From positions 24,836,469 through 24,900,468 of the forward strand of contig NC_081142.1 of NCBI RefSeq assembly GCF_958295425.1: a stretch of 64,000 nt of DNA. The letters run 5' to 3'. The notes beneath the pieces were generated by a model that worked only from the letters and a program-made list of their open reading frames with translations, ran no database searches and was not told where the DNA came from. Both the position numbers and the translations under genes were made by a program. Of this stretch, positions 46,994 to 60,223 are shown piece by piece (the first letter of the stretch is position 1; each line of letters starts with the position of its first letter). The DNA comes from Solea solea (lineage: Eukaryota; Chordata; Actinopteri; Pleuronectiformes; Soleidae).

Positions 46994-47026
<33 letters not shown>
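46994..47026. repeat. GT then GA compound microsatellite
   Basis: (GT)9 followed by AAGAGAGAGAGA. Confidence 0.85.
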
Positions 47027-47519
47027 CCGAAGCTTAAGGGGGAGCTAATAAAACTAAGTAAAGCCTGTTTGCAAATAAGATGCCAAGCTATAATCAATAA
47101 TCCATGTCCATGCTGACTGTGTGGTAGGTCACACAGACAGTAGACTCACTCATTATGTACGTAATTATCAAGGGATCATAAAATCATAATACATATTGCA
47201 TTAAAATAAAATAATACACAATAGATTTGAGCTCAGATGTGCCACATATTTCACTATTTAATTAAAGTCTGTGTGTTTGAAGTTAAATTAAATAATGACT
47301 TAACATTAATGTTTTCATTTCACCAAGTCATATGGAGATGACACAATAAATAGTGTCCTACAGTGTATGAAGTATTTTATGGTTTATTATGCGATTGCTC
47401 TCTATAGAATGAGAAGTTTAGAAGACGAACAGCAAACATTACAAACTTTTACTCATGGCTTTTCTTGGGATGATTAAAACTCAAACACAAACACACAGGT
47501 TTGTTCAATACTTCTGTAC

Positions 47520-47640
47520 AAAACCCATTATCCTATGGGACAGTTAATGCCTAACCTTAACCATAACCTAACTACAATTAACATCTTAACTCACAGCTCT
47601 TAACAGAACCTCAGAAACCTGAGGTTGGTCTCTTGAGGAC
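47520..47640 (-). repeat. dispersed repeat (CCTAACCTTAACCATAACC type)
   Basis: GTTAATGCCTAACCTTAACC and CCATAACCTAACT read as GGTTAGG words on the minus strand, matching the block at 2371-2545 inverted. Confidence 0.45.
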
Positions 47641-47689
47641 AACAGTTCCTGAAAAAGTCAATGTCAATGTTTTTTTTTTGCTCGATATA

Positions 47690-47795
47690 ATAATGATAAT
47701 AATAAAAAAAAATCATTAAAACTGAATCCTGTTGGTTTGTGGATAAAAACAAGACTTGAGGTCTGGAAAACACTGATCAACATCCTTAAACATTT
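47690..47795 (+). mobile_element. hAT-like MITE fragment (GGGCTGCAA family)
   Basis: ATCATTAAAACTGAATCCTG, TTGGTTTGTGGATAAAAACA and GAAAACACTGATCAACATCC match the interior of the family copy at 18486-18755. Confidence 0.5.
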
Positions 47796-48520
47796 TATTT
47801 TATTTATGCACTCTTTTAAATGCCCTTGACAGGTTTATTATTAACCCTAATAACCCTGAAAGATAGATCTTTTTAGTGTCGACTGACTTTGTATAAAAAT
47901 CCGTACAATTTATAAATATTTTCATGAAAAATCATCATCATTTCTTTAGAGACATAAAACACTGAATGGGTCAAATTGACCCTGAGCATAACTAACAAAT
48001 AAAGCTTCCTGCTACACCTTTCACAAACCTATCCATGCTTTCTGTGCATGCAGGGCAGCATTTGCATAATTGGTCTGAAGAACTGTCACCAACACATCAC
48101 ATGTGAGAAACCAGTCGGTAACCATGGCAATAGGTATGTGTAAAGCTAGATCAGCAGATACAAGTACCAGGCTTGGGTCAGGCACAGACACACAAAAAGT
48201 CCCAAAAAGCCTGTTGAGTTTGGGTCAGAGCCGACTCATACCATTGCTGTTCCAGGGTTTCAGTGGGAAATAGAGCAGTGTGTGTTTGTACAATAGCTAT
48301 CCCTCTCACACACCACCATCACCACCATCCCTCCTCTGATGTGGCACAACTGTCACTCTGTGATCTCTGCACAAAACGCCCAAGACAAGCACACGCACAC
48401 ACACACACACGTGTGCGCGCACACACACACGTGTCCCAAGGTGCAAATAAGAAAAGCCACACTGTGCTCAAAACATCATTATCCAGAGCTCACAGGGTGC
48501 GAGGATCTCTCAATCTCAAT

Positions 48521-48658
<138 letters not shown>

Positions 48659-48761
48659 GAAAGAGAGTTGCATTTTAGACACTCTTATTGTCCACATTTG
48701 TTCTTAGCTTCAACAGTAATAATAACTTTAATAGTTTTTTATATGGGAACATTTTCCACTT

Positions 48762-48815
48762 TGCTGGTTGAGGCCAACCAGGAAGTAAGAACATACTGAT
48801 TAGCCACCAGGAGGC
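48762..48815 (+). repeat. dispersed repeat fragment (TAGCCACYAGGRGG family)
   Basis: GTTGAGGCCAACCAGGAAGT and TAGCCACCAGGAGGCG, shared with 3797-3860. Confidence 0.5.
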
Positions 48816-49011
48816 GAAAAGAACTGAAGAACAAAATCATTGTTCATGTTTATGGACCAGTTTCTTTAACAATCAACTGGAGGATTAACTGAGACACAGC
48901 TGATCAATGCACTGCCCTTCTCCCTGCTCTGTTTCAGCAGGACAGCACAGCTCTTTAGTCACATCTGAAGTTTAAATGAAAAAAACAACAACTGTGTGGA
49001 TACAGCGTACG

Positions 49012-49013
<2 letters not shown>

Positions 49014-49057
<44 letters not shown>
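49014..49057. repeat. (TG)22 microsatellite
   Basis: Uninterrupted TG run. Confidence 0.95.
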
Positions 49058-49058
<1 letters not shown>

Positions 49059-49216
49059 CAAAACCAAGGAAACAATGAAACAGAACGAACGGACAGACGG
49101 ACAGACATGGTTTGGCTTCTAGTTTTGATTGACAGGAGGAAGTTCCGCCTTACTAGACGTAGGTAATTGATGCCTGCAGACAATCAGTCCACCTGTCAAT
49201 CAATGGCTCGGGTACT

Positions 49217-49241
49217 TGTGTGTGTGTGTGTGTGTGTGTGT
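49217..49241. repeat. (TG)12 microsatellite
   Basis: Uninterrupted TG run. Confidence 0.9.
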
Positions 49242-49965
49242 CCATTCAATACAATCAAATAAATAAAACACTAACCACTAAGAGCTGTCTGAGTGAGTCA
49301 GGATGAAATGACATAAACAGGAAGCGTGTGTCACCTTCAGCCTTTACACCAAACATGAAAAGCAGTAAAAGGGACAGTTCAGGTTTAAGATCTGTGAACT
49401 GTATTAGTTTCACTATGTCGGTGGTCAAATAAAAGAAATCCTGGCTCTGATTTTCCATCATTGTTTCTTTGTAACACTCAGCAAATAACTGCAGAGGATA
49501 CCTAATGTTCCCCTCTGGGCTCTAATTAAGTTATATTCAATTCTAATCAAAGGTGTGTACACTGTGAAAATGTCTCTCTTTATTTTGTGTTCCACTGAAC
49601 AAAGACCAAAGCAAAGGCCTGTGGGGATCCACAGAGCACAGCCACATGTTACCTCTACTCTGGGAACAAAGAAAGCCTGAATTACAAAACTACAAACACA
49701 CACACACACACACCATCGCTAACGTTTGTATGCAATAGAGAACAAACAAAGCCATCAATAGAGGTGTGGAGTTAAAGAGAACAGGAGGAGAGTGAAGAAA
49801 GAGGCAAATGAATCGTCTCACAACATCTCTGAAAGTTGTGACAGTTGCCAGGGTGATAAGGTTTGTAAAGGTTTGTGTGGGCGAACATGTCTAAGTATAT
49901 TTCATTTGTCTCTTCTCTGTAATGTGTCGGCTTTGACTGGTGTTAAGAAGAATATTAAAAATATT

Positions 49966-50135
49966 CCAAACTCCAGCACATGAGAGCTAGTGAGAGTAAC
50001 GCAGGGTTCATGGCATGTCGAGCGAACAGAAGCAGCTAATGAGATGCATTCAAAGACCCTGGTAAATGTCCTCACTTCTGTGGGATCTACAGCATGTTAA
50101 GCTTAGAGGAGCAGCTCCACGATGCAATAAAAAGA
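49966..50135 (+). repeat. dimeric repeat of about 80-bp units, copy 3
   Basis: Units start at GTCGAGCGAACAGAAGCAGC (50017) and GTTAAGCTTAGAGGAGCAGC (50096), a period of 79 bp. Preceded by CTCCAGCACATGAGAGCTAG, as in copy 2. Confidence 0.8.
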
Positions 50136-50867
50136 CAATTTAAACGTGTGCAATGAGTCGATTATGAAAATAATCATTTGTTCTTTTGACAACCCTAAAT
50201 AGGTTTCAACAAGATTTCTTTCTAATAGACATCCCTCACATATATTCTCATTAAACCCTTCTACAAAAATGAAGAGAAAAAGAAGTCAGAAATGTTTTAT
50301 TTCAATTTGAAACATTCTTTCTAGTGTTGACAAAAGTATAGAAAGTAATACCTCCTTATGTTGGCTAATGATTGCAGAGAAATGAGTTGCCTGTGACATG
50401 GACTGATGTCGTGCTTTCTTTTACCGCTGTGCATTCCACATGTGCACTGATCGCATGTGGACACATCATTTTTCATAGTCTGTACCTAATTGTTGTCTGC
50501 AGGCCGTCATGCTGGCTGTCTCCACAGGAGGGGACTTTTAGCATGAGAATTAATGTGTGTGTGTGTGTGTGTATACAGGCAAGTAATTAACTTCATATAG
50601 CCCAAAATAAAGTGGAAGCTAATAAAGCAGTAAACCTAACTCTGGTGTGTGACTGTGATTGTCATGCACAGACAAGAGGGAATTTGAAAATGAGAGCCTG
50701 AATGCACCATCTGACTTCTCACCCATTAGCTGAGAAGTCAGGGGACATCTGCAGGACTAGAAATGGAGTCAGGTTAAGAGAAAAAGGAGGGGATTGCAGG
50801 GGTGGTCCATTTCCAAGCCTGGCTGGAAGTCTAAGCTGAAGCTTATAACTTCCTGTTAATGTAATAC

Positions 50868-51005
50868 TTTATTACATTATTGGTAAAAAGTGTATTACAT
50901 TATTGGGAAATGCACTTTATTACATTATCAGGTTTTATTACATTTTCTATGGACCAAGTACAAATTTTTATTACATTATTGGGGATTTATTACATTATCA
51001 GGTTC
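50868..51005 (+). repeat. degenerate tandem repeat of TTTATTACATTATYGG
   Basis: Six instances of a TTTATTACATTAT core followed by TGG or CAGG, spaced irregularly by 18-32 bp. Immediately left of the MITE at 51011. Confidence 0.8.
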
Positions 51006-51010
51006 TACAG

Positions 51011-51350
51011 GGCTGAAATGAGATTTTATATAATTATCTAATTGTGAATTGATTGTGTTATGATTTGCGATATGAGAGGGAATGGTAATTTTTACATAAT
51101 TATTCATCATTTTCATTTGAATAGCATATTTTAAATGATTGCTGTATATGTGTGCAGATCTGTGAGAAACAAAGATGTTTTCATCAGTCTGTGGAATATG
51201 ATGCGTATAGGCCAGGACTAAATTTAACCTAAAATGTTAATTTGACACACATTTTAGCTTTGAGAAACATTGTGCCTTCTGCAATTTGAAAATTGCAGTA
51301 GACCATATTGCGATTTTGATCAAAATTTCGATTAATCGTTCAGCCCTAAT
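51011..51350. mobile_element. hAT-like MITE (AGGGCTGAA termini)
   Basis: The left CAGGGCTGAAATGAGATTTT and the inverted right end TTAGGGCTGAACGATTAATC are imperfect inverted termini, with ATTTTGATCAAAAT near the right end. Non-coding. Confidence 0.65.
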
Positions 51351-54300
51351 GATGATGAACTTATTTTAAGTGATACTCATCACGATGAGTGAAAATGTCC
51401 CATCACTACAGTGCTGTTTAGCAAAGTGTGTCGTGAGCTGCTGCTCATATGGCAGAAAATGAGAAAACGAGAAGAGAAAACTTCATAAAAGAGGTGCAGA
51501 GGAAGAAAACACACCCAATGTCCAGAAAGTCAGTGGCTACAATGGACACAAATGACTTTATAAAGAGGGCAGAGAGGACTGGGGGTAATTAAAGCAGCTG
51601 ACCAGAGACTCCAGGGCCTCTGCACTGTTGAATACGCTCACATTTTCACCCAATTAAAGACCGTCACCGCCACAATTTTACAGTGTTGGGGCGGTGACAA
51701 ATGAGCAGGAGAGCAGGAGAGCAGCAGAGCCGCGGGGGGGCATAGTTAAAAGGACAGCAGCTTCATTCTGTAAAATGGAAGTGTGCGTTATGAAATCAAT
51801 CCCCCTAAAACTCCTGGGATGTAGCATCAAGAGCTTATACAATGTGAGAACCGTCACATGCTTCAATTATTTATTGGCCTACTTAAATCTTGTAATTAAG
51901 GATGATATTAGGAGGGAGGTCATAAAAGCGAGAACCAGGCTTTATTGCTGCTTCAACTTTGAAAGTTAGAAAAGTGAAAACAATTTGTAGTAAGGAGCTC
52001 CCAACAACCTTAAAAACTGGTCATGGTGATTTGTCACCTGCAAGCTCAGAGCAGGTGTTTCAGGTAGTTTCACTCCTTATTTGTCACTGTTTTAACAATT
52101 TCATTACAGTAGGAAAGGCTCTGCTTAACAACCACAAAACACCATTTTCACCCAAACAAATAACTACTTCAACACAACAACACATGTGCGCATTACTACA
52201 ACCATGTTAACTTCTTGCTAAAAACAAAACTAGATGTGAACATGAGTCATGAGTCTTTTCTTTCCACAACTAACAGCAGAAAAAGAGCCAAAATAATGCT
52301 CTACATGAATCATGTCTTACCTTTGCTGATTCAACAACAGAACGGCTTTAACAACCAACTCTGTTACATTCAAATCCACTTCTGCTACAGTTACAAACAG
52401 TGATACTGCACACAGAAATCCTTTGTATTGTATTGTATGTTATAGTTATCTATCACCTTCAAACCTTTCCACATCACACCGTTACCCCCTGTGTGTGTTT
52501 TCTTATTACACTGTGGTTTGATTTATTCATTCTGTCCATCACAGCATTGCTCCCCTTCATCCCTCCTTCAGCATCACATTTTCCCTCTCCTCGCAGGACG
52601 CTCTACTGGACGTTGTCGGACCTCTTGTCCGCTGAGGTGTGAGAGGCTGGAATGCTGCCAGCTTCACACTTGACAGTGAGACACTTTCAGTGCTGTAGAT
52701 CCACAGCGACAGGGCTGCAACAGTTTAACTTAGTCCCACTGAAAACATGGCTATCAACAGAGGAAGTCAAGGAAAAACGGGTTTAAGCCATAACACAAAA
52801 CTTATTGCATTTGTCAGCTACACTATTTTAATCATAGAAGAAAAAGAAATAACATCAGTTTTTTGTGTGCTAAAATTACGATTACTGAAAAGTGTTCATT
52901 GAGATTCCAGGTCAAGCAATATGGGGTTTTCTATGGCTGATGCCAGTGACAATTGTTAGAACAATGGCCAATAATTGATGCAGATTTTTTATTTTTTTGG
53001 GCCACATATTTAAGGGTGTGAATATGACTTTATTATATGTCATATGTCTCTCACTCACTCACTCTGCATCCTCATCTTGCAGGTTGCAGGATCCAGATTC
53101 AGTTTTGAGGCTATTATCATTATTATTATCATATATATCATCACCATTATTATTATGCTATAATTAAAGTTGATATAACAACAATCTCTGCTGCTGCTTA
53201 TATAAATGACATTGCAGTTCTATAAACATGTCATCACTGACTCAGAACTGTCCTGTCTAAACGTATAACTTGATACATTGTGACATATCTGCTCCTGGTC
53301 TCTTTCTTCTGTCTCTACATCACCTCCCATCCGTTCCTGAGACTGCGCCTTTTTTTTGCCAATTTTGCTTCTTTAATCATGATTTTCAAACTATAACTAG
53401 TTTGGTAAGTTGGTAAGTTGGTGCCAAATCATTAAAATAACAATTGCCAATGGGAAAGTTCCAACACAACATAATGGAACCATCATTCACTGACTTATAC
53501 AGCATGAGGAGTGGCTGAGCTTTTTGCTTCAAGACGACATAGCATTATTATTATTTAACATTAGTATATACTGGATTATGTTCACAGTGTAAAAAGAAAA
53601 TGACTAGGGCTGCAACAATTGTTAATGGATTGCTCATTTTTATAAAATAAAAGCAAGTGATTGATTTTGTGAGTTCAGCCTCTTAAATGCCATGGTTTGT
53701 TTTCTTTTAATTTCTATGGCTGTAAATTGAATATCTTTGGGTTTTGGACTAAGCTATTCAAGGTTATTATTAATAGTCAATACAGAGTCCTGTTCTTCTC
53801 AAATTTCCTCAGTTTTAGTGGTTGATGAAGAGATACTCTCTGTTCTTAGATACCATCATAGTGAAGTTGCTCATGACTGAAAATGACTCTGACGCCACAT
53901 CTCTTTCTCCTACTGCGGAGTCCAAGTTCAAACAAGGACACTGCAGTCATGTGGAGCTGAGTGCACTCCTCAATCTCTCACCTGAACCCCTGTCACTCTC
54001 GTTCTCTATTCTATCAACACCAGAGTGACTCCTCTCACCTTATAGAGGATCAAGGGATGAGAGCAGAGAGAAAGAGACAGAGCACAGCGAGGACGACACA
54101 GTCTGACTGAGAATGGAAGATGGCAGCAAAAATACAGAGACACAAAGAACTAGAAATAAAAAAATAGATAAAAGTGCAAAAAGGAGAGAACATGAAAAGG
54201 CAAAAAAGCCTTGGCTGTGGCACATTAAAGGTGACATATCTTGAGAAGCCTTTTCAAGACGCTAAGTGGATTATACAAGAAAGTCTCATCCATATGGAAA

Positions 54301-54769
54301 AAAAACCTGCTTCTGTTTCATAGATTATTGGATTGAACACACACATTCTCTAACTTAATCTGAGCGTGAAGGACAGAAGAAGCTTAGCAGTGTGCACATA
54401 TGAGGCACGACTGCACTTGACCATGTGCTTAAGAAAATCTGGCTGTGTTCAAAAATAAACTGATGTATGTTATAACTCACACTGATCTGTTGTTTCATCA
54501 GGTAAGACACACCTGGCTCTAGCTCCCAAAGATTTCACGTTTAAATGAAACCTACGCGTTTGGTGGATTTTGTATCTAAAATACTCCTAATACCTGTAGT
54601 TTAGCGCATGCGATGAAACCAAGAGGGAATTCCAAGGCTGAGGCAAACAGCGAGAGGTCAAACTGAGGCACCAAACCAGATTAGAAAGGAGAACCCGAGA
54701 ATGAGAGTGAACAACGGGGACAACCCAGCAGCTTTGGTTCCATATCTTCAACCATCCATCCTTTGTCTA

Positions 54770-54890
54770 CCTCTTTATCGTCCACATGAAGCTTGTGGAT
54801 CACTGGAGCCAATCCCAACTAACACAGGGCGGAAGTCACACCCTAGACAGGTCACCATTCACTCACACTCCCACCTACACGCCTCTGACC
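54770..54890 (+). repeat. dispersed fish repeat (GCCAATCCCAACTAACACAG)
   Basis: TCTTTATCGTCCACATGAAG, ACTGGAGCCAATCCCAACTA and ACACCCTAGACAGGTCACC match the family at 9118-9225. Confidence 0.6.
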
Positions 54891-55748
54891 TTTTGCTGTG
54901 TAATAGTAACAATGAGCACTCAAACACACCAAACCAACAACTACTAAAAACAGATTTTGCACGGGCACTGCACTAGTGATATTTAATTAACAAAGTGATG
55001 AAGTGAATAAATATCATCAGTCACCTGACTTTTATAGCTAAACTAATTATACTAATATGGAAGTGGAAATAGTCTGCTGTGTTTTTTGAGCAGATAAAAA
55101 AAAACAATCACATTTGTGTAATCAGTGCATAAATGTTCTCTTCAGACGTCAGAAAACCAGTCGTCCATGTGTCATCGTCTCCATCAGAGCTGAGGTAAGG
55201 GTGCAGAAATTATTCAACATGTTCTCATGTATATTTAAGAGGCAGCTGTGTCAGCCTGCAGTTCCAGCACAGCGACATGGAGGAGGTGGAGAAGGAGGAG
55301 CAGGCGGAGGAGGAGGAGGTCACTGGGGTTGAGGCCTGACGTCTGCACACAGACTGTGTACTTCAGTCTGAACACCACTGTGTCTGTTCTACAGCTTGAT
55401 TAACCTCTGTGTGTTTGCATGCATCATCATCCTGCTGCAGAGCACAGTCTGATTAAAGCAGCACACAGGTTAAACTAGAGACATGAACATTTATCGATAT
55501 ACAACATGTATGTTAAATAAACAGAATACCATGTTCTGCTTACAGTTTGTGGGGAGGGCAGGGAGGAGATTAAATGTGTTCATCTCTCCTTTAAAGGAGG
55601 ATTATATCTAAATTCATGTGGAATGATACGATTTGATGCAATACATGAATTAGAAAAAGCAGAATAGTTTAGTGCTTATCTTCAAATAGATATTTCATGG
55701 AAGCTTTTTACTGGACTTTTACTTGATGACATGTGAATAATTTCTATT

Positions 55749-55755
<7 letters not shown>

Positions 55756-55799
<44 letters not shown>
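55756..55799. repeat. (TA)22 microsatellite
   Basis: Uninterrupted TA run. Confidence 0.95.
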
Positions 55800-55801
<2 letters not shown>

Positions 55802-55879
55802 ATCCACAGTTACTTTATCATGATGTGATGATATCCAAAATCAAAGACAAAGTATATTGTCTCATGTCACCATATAAAT

Positions 55880-56065
55880 GGTTAGGGTTTGGATTTATAT
55901 AGCACTTTTCAAGTCTTTATGAGACTCAAATCTGCTTTTACATTACAGTTTTGCCATTCACACCCATTCATACAGTGCACGTCCCATCACTCGTCTTTTA
56001 TACACATTCACACGCTCCGTCAGGAGCAACATGGGGTTAAGTGTCTAGGCCAAGGACACAAAGTG
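55880..56065 (+). repeat. dispersed fish repeat (TTTATATAGCACTTTTC type)
   Basis: GGATTTATATAGCACTTTTC, TTTTACATTACAGTTTTGCC, CATTCATACAGTGCA and GGCCAAGGACACA match, in order, a very common fish interspersed repeat. Confidence 0.65.
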
Positions 56066-58371
56066 CAATACAAATAAAATCTATTATTATTATTATTATT
56101 ATCAGCGTGTAGACTAGAGGAGCGGAGCTATTATAAAGATATAATATTCATATATTGACCAGACCGGTCTTGATCCTTTCATCCCGAGAAGGAAACAGAA
56201 AACATGGTTTAACTGAATCGGTCCATTAAACAAAGGACAGAGGGTCAACTTCAGTCATACACCGTGATGACGATGAATGATCAACAGGAGCTTCACATGA
56301 ATGTACGAGTGATCTCTCATATATTCAGTTTCCAAATCCCTTCCAGCACACTCTCACTCACTCACTCTCTCACTCACTGTGTTCAATGAAAAGGTGCCAA
56401 AAAAGAGAGGCCGCCTCAACCCAGCAACACTCCACTTTCATGTTCAGCCCTGTGTTCTTCTTCCAGCAGAGCCTTTCATTCCCATAACACATACTAATGA
56501 AATAAAATAATAATAAAAAAATGTATTTCAACTTTCACCCATTCAGAGAATGATGCTCAAAAAAAGAATCTTTCTTTTTTTAAATATTCTGTGACCATGG
56601 AAATGCCCAGGTTCACTTATGAGCAACTTTACCGTCAACATAAAAGCCCAGGCAGGCAGACACACAAACAAACACCACCTGCTACTTGCTAGAGTTACCA
56701 GGCAATACTGGAGTGTTTTACTGGGGGAAAACACAGACAAAATAATGCACTTAAAAGAAAAGCAGTGTAGGGGAGCAGCAGCAAGCAGACTCTTGTTCAT
56801 TAGTCAAGAGGTAAACACCATCTGGACACAGACACACACACACACACACGGACGGACGCTTCACTAACAGAAGCACAGAGAGCTTGTGCTGTCAGGTAAC
56901 AATCCTGGGTGGACGACGACACTTTTTAACACCAAAGGAACATTAAGTGATGACATGGTAACGCCACACGATATATTCACTTTTTGCAACATGCCAGTTA
57001 GGGTTTGGGTCATGATTCGATTAGAAATCCATTTTTGTTTTTTTAGCTGCTAATTTGAGGCTAATTTGCTAATTTTTTGTGCACAAATATCCTCGGAAAA
57101 AAGGTTACGACATACCTTAGCTCACTTGTAAGTGAAGCATTTGTTTTCTACTATGCTGTAACAGTGCAGGTCCTTTAAAATGGAACTGAAATCAAAACCG
57201 AAGCAATGTTATTAATATTAGTATTATTATTATTATTATAATAATACATAATTAATCTATTTAAAGTTAAGTTATTTTTACATGACTAGATTTTTTTGAC
57301 ATCTCTAATATATAGTGTAGTTACTCATGGCTACATTTGATGCAAGTGATATAATTTTGACTCCACATTTCAACATCGTTTTTGATTTATGACTTTCTTT
57401 GATAACAGTTAACAGCTAAAATGTGGTTTGGGCAACAACATTCTGACAAGTTCAAACCTTTTTTTAACTGCACTGAATGAGAGCAAATTTCCCACTTATT
57501 ATGGAGACTATAAGTCTATAAGTAAGGCTGGCTTGCCTTTAAATCAGGGCAGTCACTGGCTGATAATTTTGGCATTTTTGTTTGTTTTTTGGGCCATATA
57601 TTTGGCCAATTATTATTATTTTTCTCTCCATCTGTTAAAAAACAACCACTTGATAATAACAAATAATAACAAAAAAGGTTTTCACTTCAATTACTGGTTA
57701 ACGTTCCATTCTACATTTAGCATCATTTCCATGTCTATTTTATGTCGTTGCAGTTAAATTGTATACTGTATTTTCTAGAAAATAAATATTAAACACAATA
57801 AACAAGTCATCAAAAAAACATCCTTCCTCTAGGTATGATCTCCAAACACAAAAGATATTCAGTTGACTGTCATTGGGGAGCAAAATGCCCAGAAACCATT
57901 CACATTTAGAGCTAAAATATTAGAAATATTAGAAACATTTTCACACTAAATACAATCTGCCTCTATCAAATATAATCTTCTGTGTTCTATAAAGTGTAGC
58001 ACAGAGGGTGAGAGGAGAAGCAGAGGAGAGTGGTGGGGACGGGGCTCAGGTGTTCTTCCTAAATCCTAATGGAAGTCCATTTGAAGCATGAGATGAAGCT
58101 TTAAAGGCTGTGATGTAAAAACTCTGACAGCCGTGACCCTGAGCAACAGCACTGAGCTTGAATAAGCTGTGCATCAACTGCTGTTTACTGAGTGATAGGA
58201 TGAGCAGGACAGAGGAGAGAGGGGGAGCGGGCGAAGAAAAAGGAAGACATTAACAAAATCGCCCATGAGAAACACAATAACCAGCCTTCATTTTCTCCAC
58301 TTGAATAAATCTGCTTTTAAATCCGGGCTGGCTGCTTCAACCACAGGGAGAATAACAATAATATAAATAAT

Positions 58372-58420
58372 AATGATAATAATAATAATAATAATGATAA
58401 TAAAAATAATAATAATAATG
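58372..58420. repeat. (AAT)n imperfect trinucleotide repeat
   Basis: AAT run with occasional GAT units. Confidence 0.85.
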
Positions 58421-58974
58421 ACGTATTTCAAAGCAGCCAGAAAAATAGTCACTATTGACCACAATAGGTGAAACTAAATAAAATATCCCTAACACAAAAC
58501 AGTGGACAATAAATGAAACAAAGTTGGAGAGAAATTTTCTGAGCCCGGAAACATTGACAATGTAATTTTTAAGGAATAAATAATCAGATTAATGACAACA
58601 ATGATTGATGATAATTGTTCATTTCTTGCATTCACAGCACACTGTAGTCACTGTAGTTCACAGCATGCAGTGTGAGGGGAAGGTCTTTACATTAAACACA
58701 GCTGCCATCTGCTGGTGGCTTTCTGTTACACACACTGTATCACACTCATGTGTCAGATAATCCAGATTATTTTTGTTTGCTAAACTCATCCTGAACCTGA
58801 TCAGGGTTTAAAAATGAGAGTTCTGCCACGGCTCTAATCACCTGGAGTAAATAAAACTAATTGGGATTCCAATTCGGAGGCGGACGCAGTCTGCCTTTCA
58901 GCAGGATTATACAAAACATACTCAGTCAGCATCATCTTAAAGCTGCAGTAGGCAGAATGTGCACCGCATCAGGT

Positions 58975-59100
58975 TTAAAGATGTATTTGCTATATGAGCA
59001 AAGAAATCAGAAAATATTCACATTAAAAAAAATCAGAGAACACACTCAATTATCCATTATGAAAATAGTTGGAGATTAATTTAGTCATCTCTTGCCGGAG
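58975..59100 (-). mobile_element. hAT-like MITE fragment (GGGCTGCAA family)
   Basis: GAGCAAAGAAATCAGAAAAT, TATTCACATTAAAAA and GAAAATAGTTGGAGATTAAT match the right half of the family. Confidence 0.5.
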
Positions 59101-59120
59101 AAATCGACTGTTAGTTGACC

Positions 59121-59123
<3 letters not shown>

Positions 59124-59179
<56 letters not shown>
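59124..59179. repeat. (TA)27 microsatellite
   Basis: Uninterrupted TA run, continuing into a (TAATA)n run. Confidence 0.95.
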
Positions 59180-59182
<3 letters not shown>

Positions 59183-59185
59183 TTA

Positions 59186-59231
59186 ATATAATATAATATA
59201 ATATAATATAATATAATATAATATAATATAA
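59186..59231. repeat. (TAATA)9 pentanucleotide repeat
   Basis: Perfect pentamer run adjoining the TA array. Confidence 0.95.
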
Positions 59232-59688
59232 CCAATCACTTTCTATGTGCAACATCACTCTTTACAACTATGCACCTGGCATAGCAACGGTTTAGCTCAA
59301 AATTAGAAGAAGTTGATTTGAATGTAGCACATGTATGTATGGTTGAATCAGCACATTGGTTTAGCTCTTTTACTGCTGTTGGTTCAGTAATTGTTAGTTG
59401 CAGAAAGAATAAAAAGCCTTTCCCTCTCCCTTCACTACAGTAGTGCGACGCAACAGTTGCCTCAGTCCATCTCGACATAAAACAAATCCCTTCCCATGCA
59501 CAGTGACAGGGGACGTCTCATTAATAATGGCAACATGCCAAAGGATTAACAATATTAAACTATGAAATATTACACTGTAACACTGTTTAGTTTATCATGG
59601 TGGATTCAGTTTGTAGTCCCCTCAACAGCCAGCAGGAGTCAGAGTAGACATTAAAAACAAATGCACTGCACCGAGCTGCCGTCATACT

Positions 59689-59689
<1 letters not shown>

Positions 59690-59752
<63 letters not shown>
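59690..59752. repeat. (CAG)21 trinucleotide repeat
   Basis: Perfect 63-bp CAG run on the plus strand, CTG on the sense strand of the kinase gene. It lies 471 bp downstream of the exon ending at 60224, so it is intronic. The Leu-rich minus-strand open frame across it is not coding. Confidence 0.97.
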
Positions 59753-59755
<3 letters not shown>

Positions 59756-59829
59756 CTTCACATTCATACAGAGTCTGCTCTGCGACGCATTTTGACCCAC
59801 AATAGTCTTAAGCAAATACACACTACAGT

Positions 59830-59830
<1 letters not shown>

Positions 59831-59857
<27 letters not shown>
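59831..59857. repeat. (TG)13 microsatellite
   Basis: Uninterrupted TG run. Confidence 0.9.
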
Positions 59858-59861
<4 letters not shown>

Positions 59862-60223
59862 AAAGCCTGAGTCATATTTAGTCTGCCTGTCTGCATTTAG
59901 CTGGCAGAGGTTCACTCTTCCATTCACTCTCTGTGACTCAGCACTTATCAGAATAACAGTCTGTTGCTTACACAATTCTACACCATTTGATTTTTGTCAA
60001 AGCACACAGCTAGGTGTTGGTTATTAAGACGACATGTGGGGCTAATTATATGTCCTTCATATACTGTACATCCAGAGAGGATCGGACAAATACACTGAGT
60101 TTTCACCCAGTAAAGCTGAAGTGTTCTGGGATCATCCTAACATTCTCAAATTTGAATCTGGGAGGGAATGACTTGCACAAACGAGTGAGTGTGGATGTAA
60201 TGGCATAGATTTAGTGAACTGAC

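Noticed and set aside
52597..52636. Plus-strand exon-like 40-nt segment (TCGCAG acceptor, GAG|GTGTGA donor)
   Set aside because: Antisense to the gene, no partner exons, and the peptide TLYWTLSDLLSAE is not recognised. Such sites arise by chance in this length.
55114..55332. Plus-strand exon ending in an acidic Glu-rich tail (GGAGGAGGTGGAG)
   Set aside because: Purine trinucleotide slippage gives Glu or Gly runs in different frames; no splice structure and antisense to the gene.
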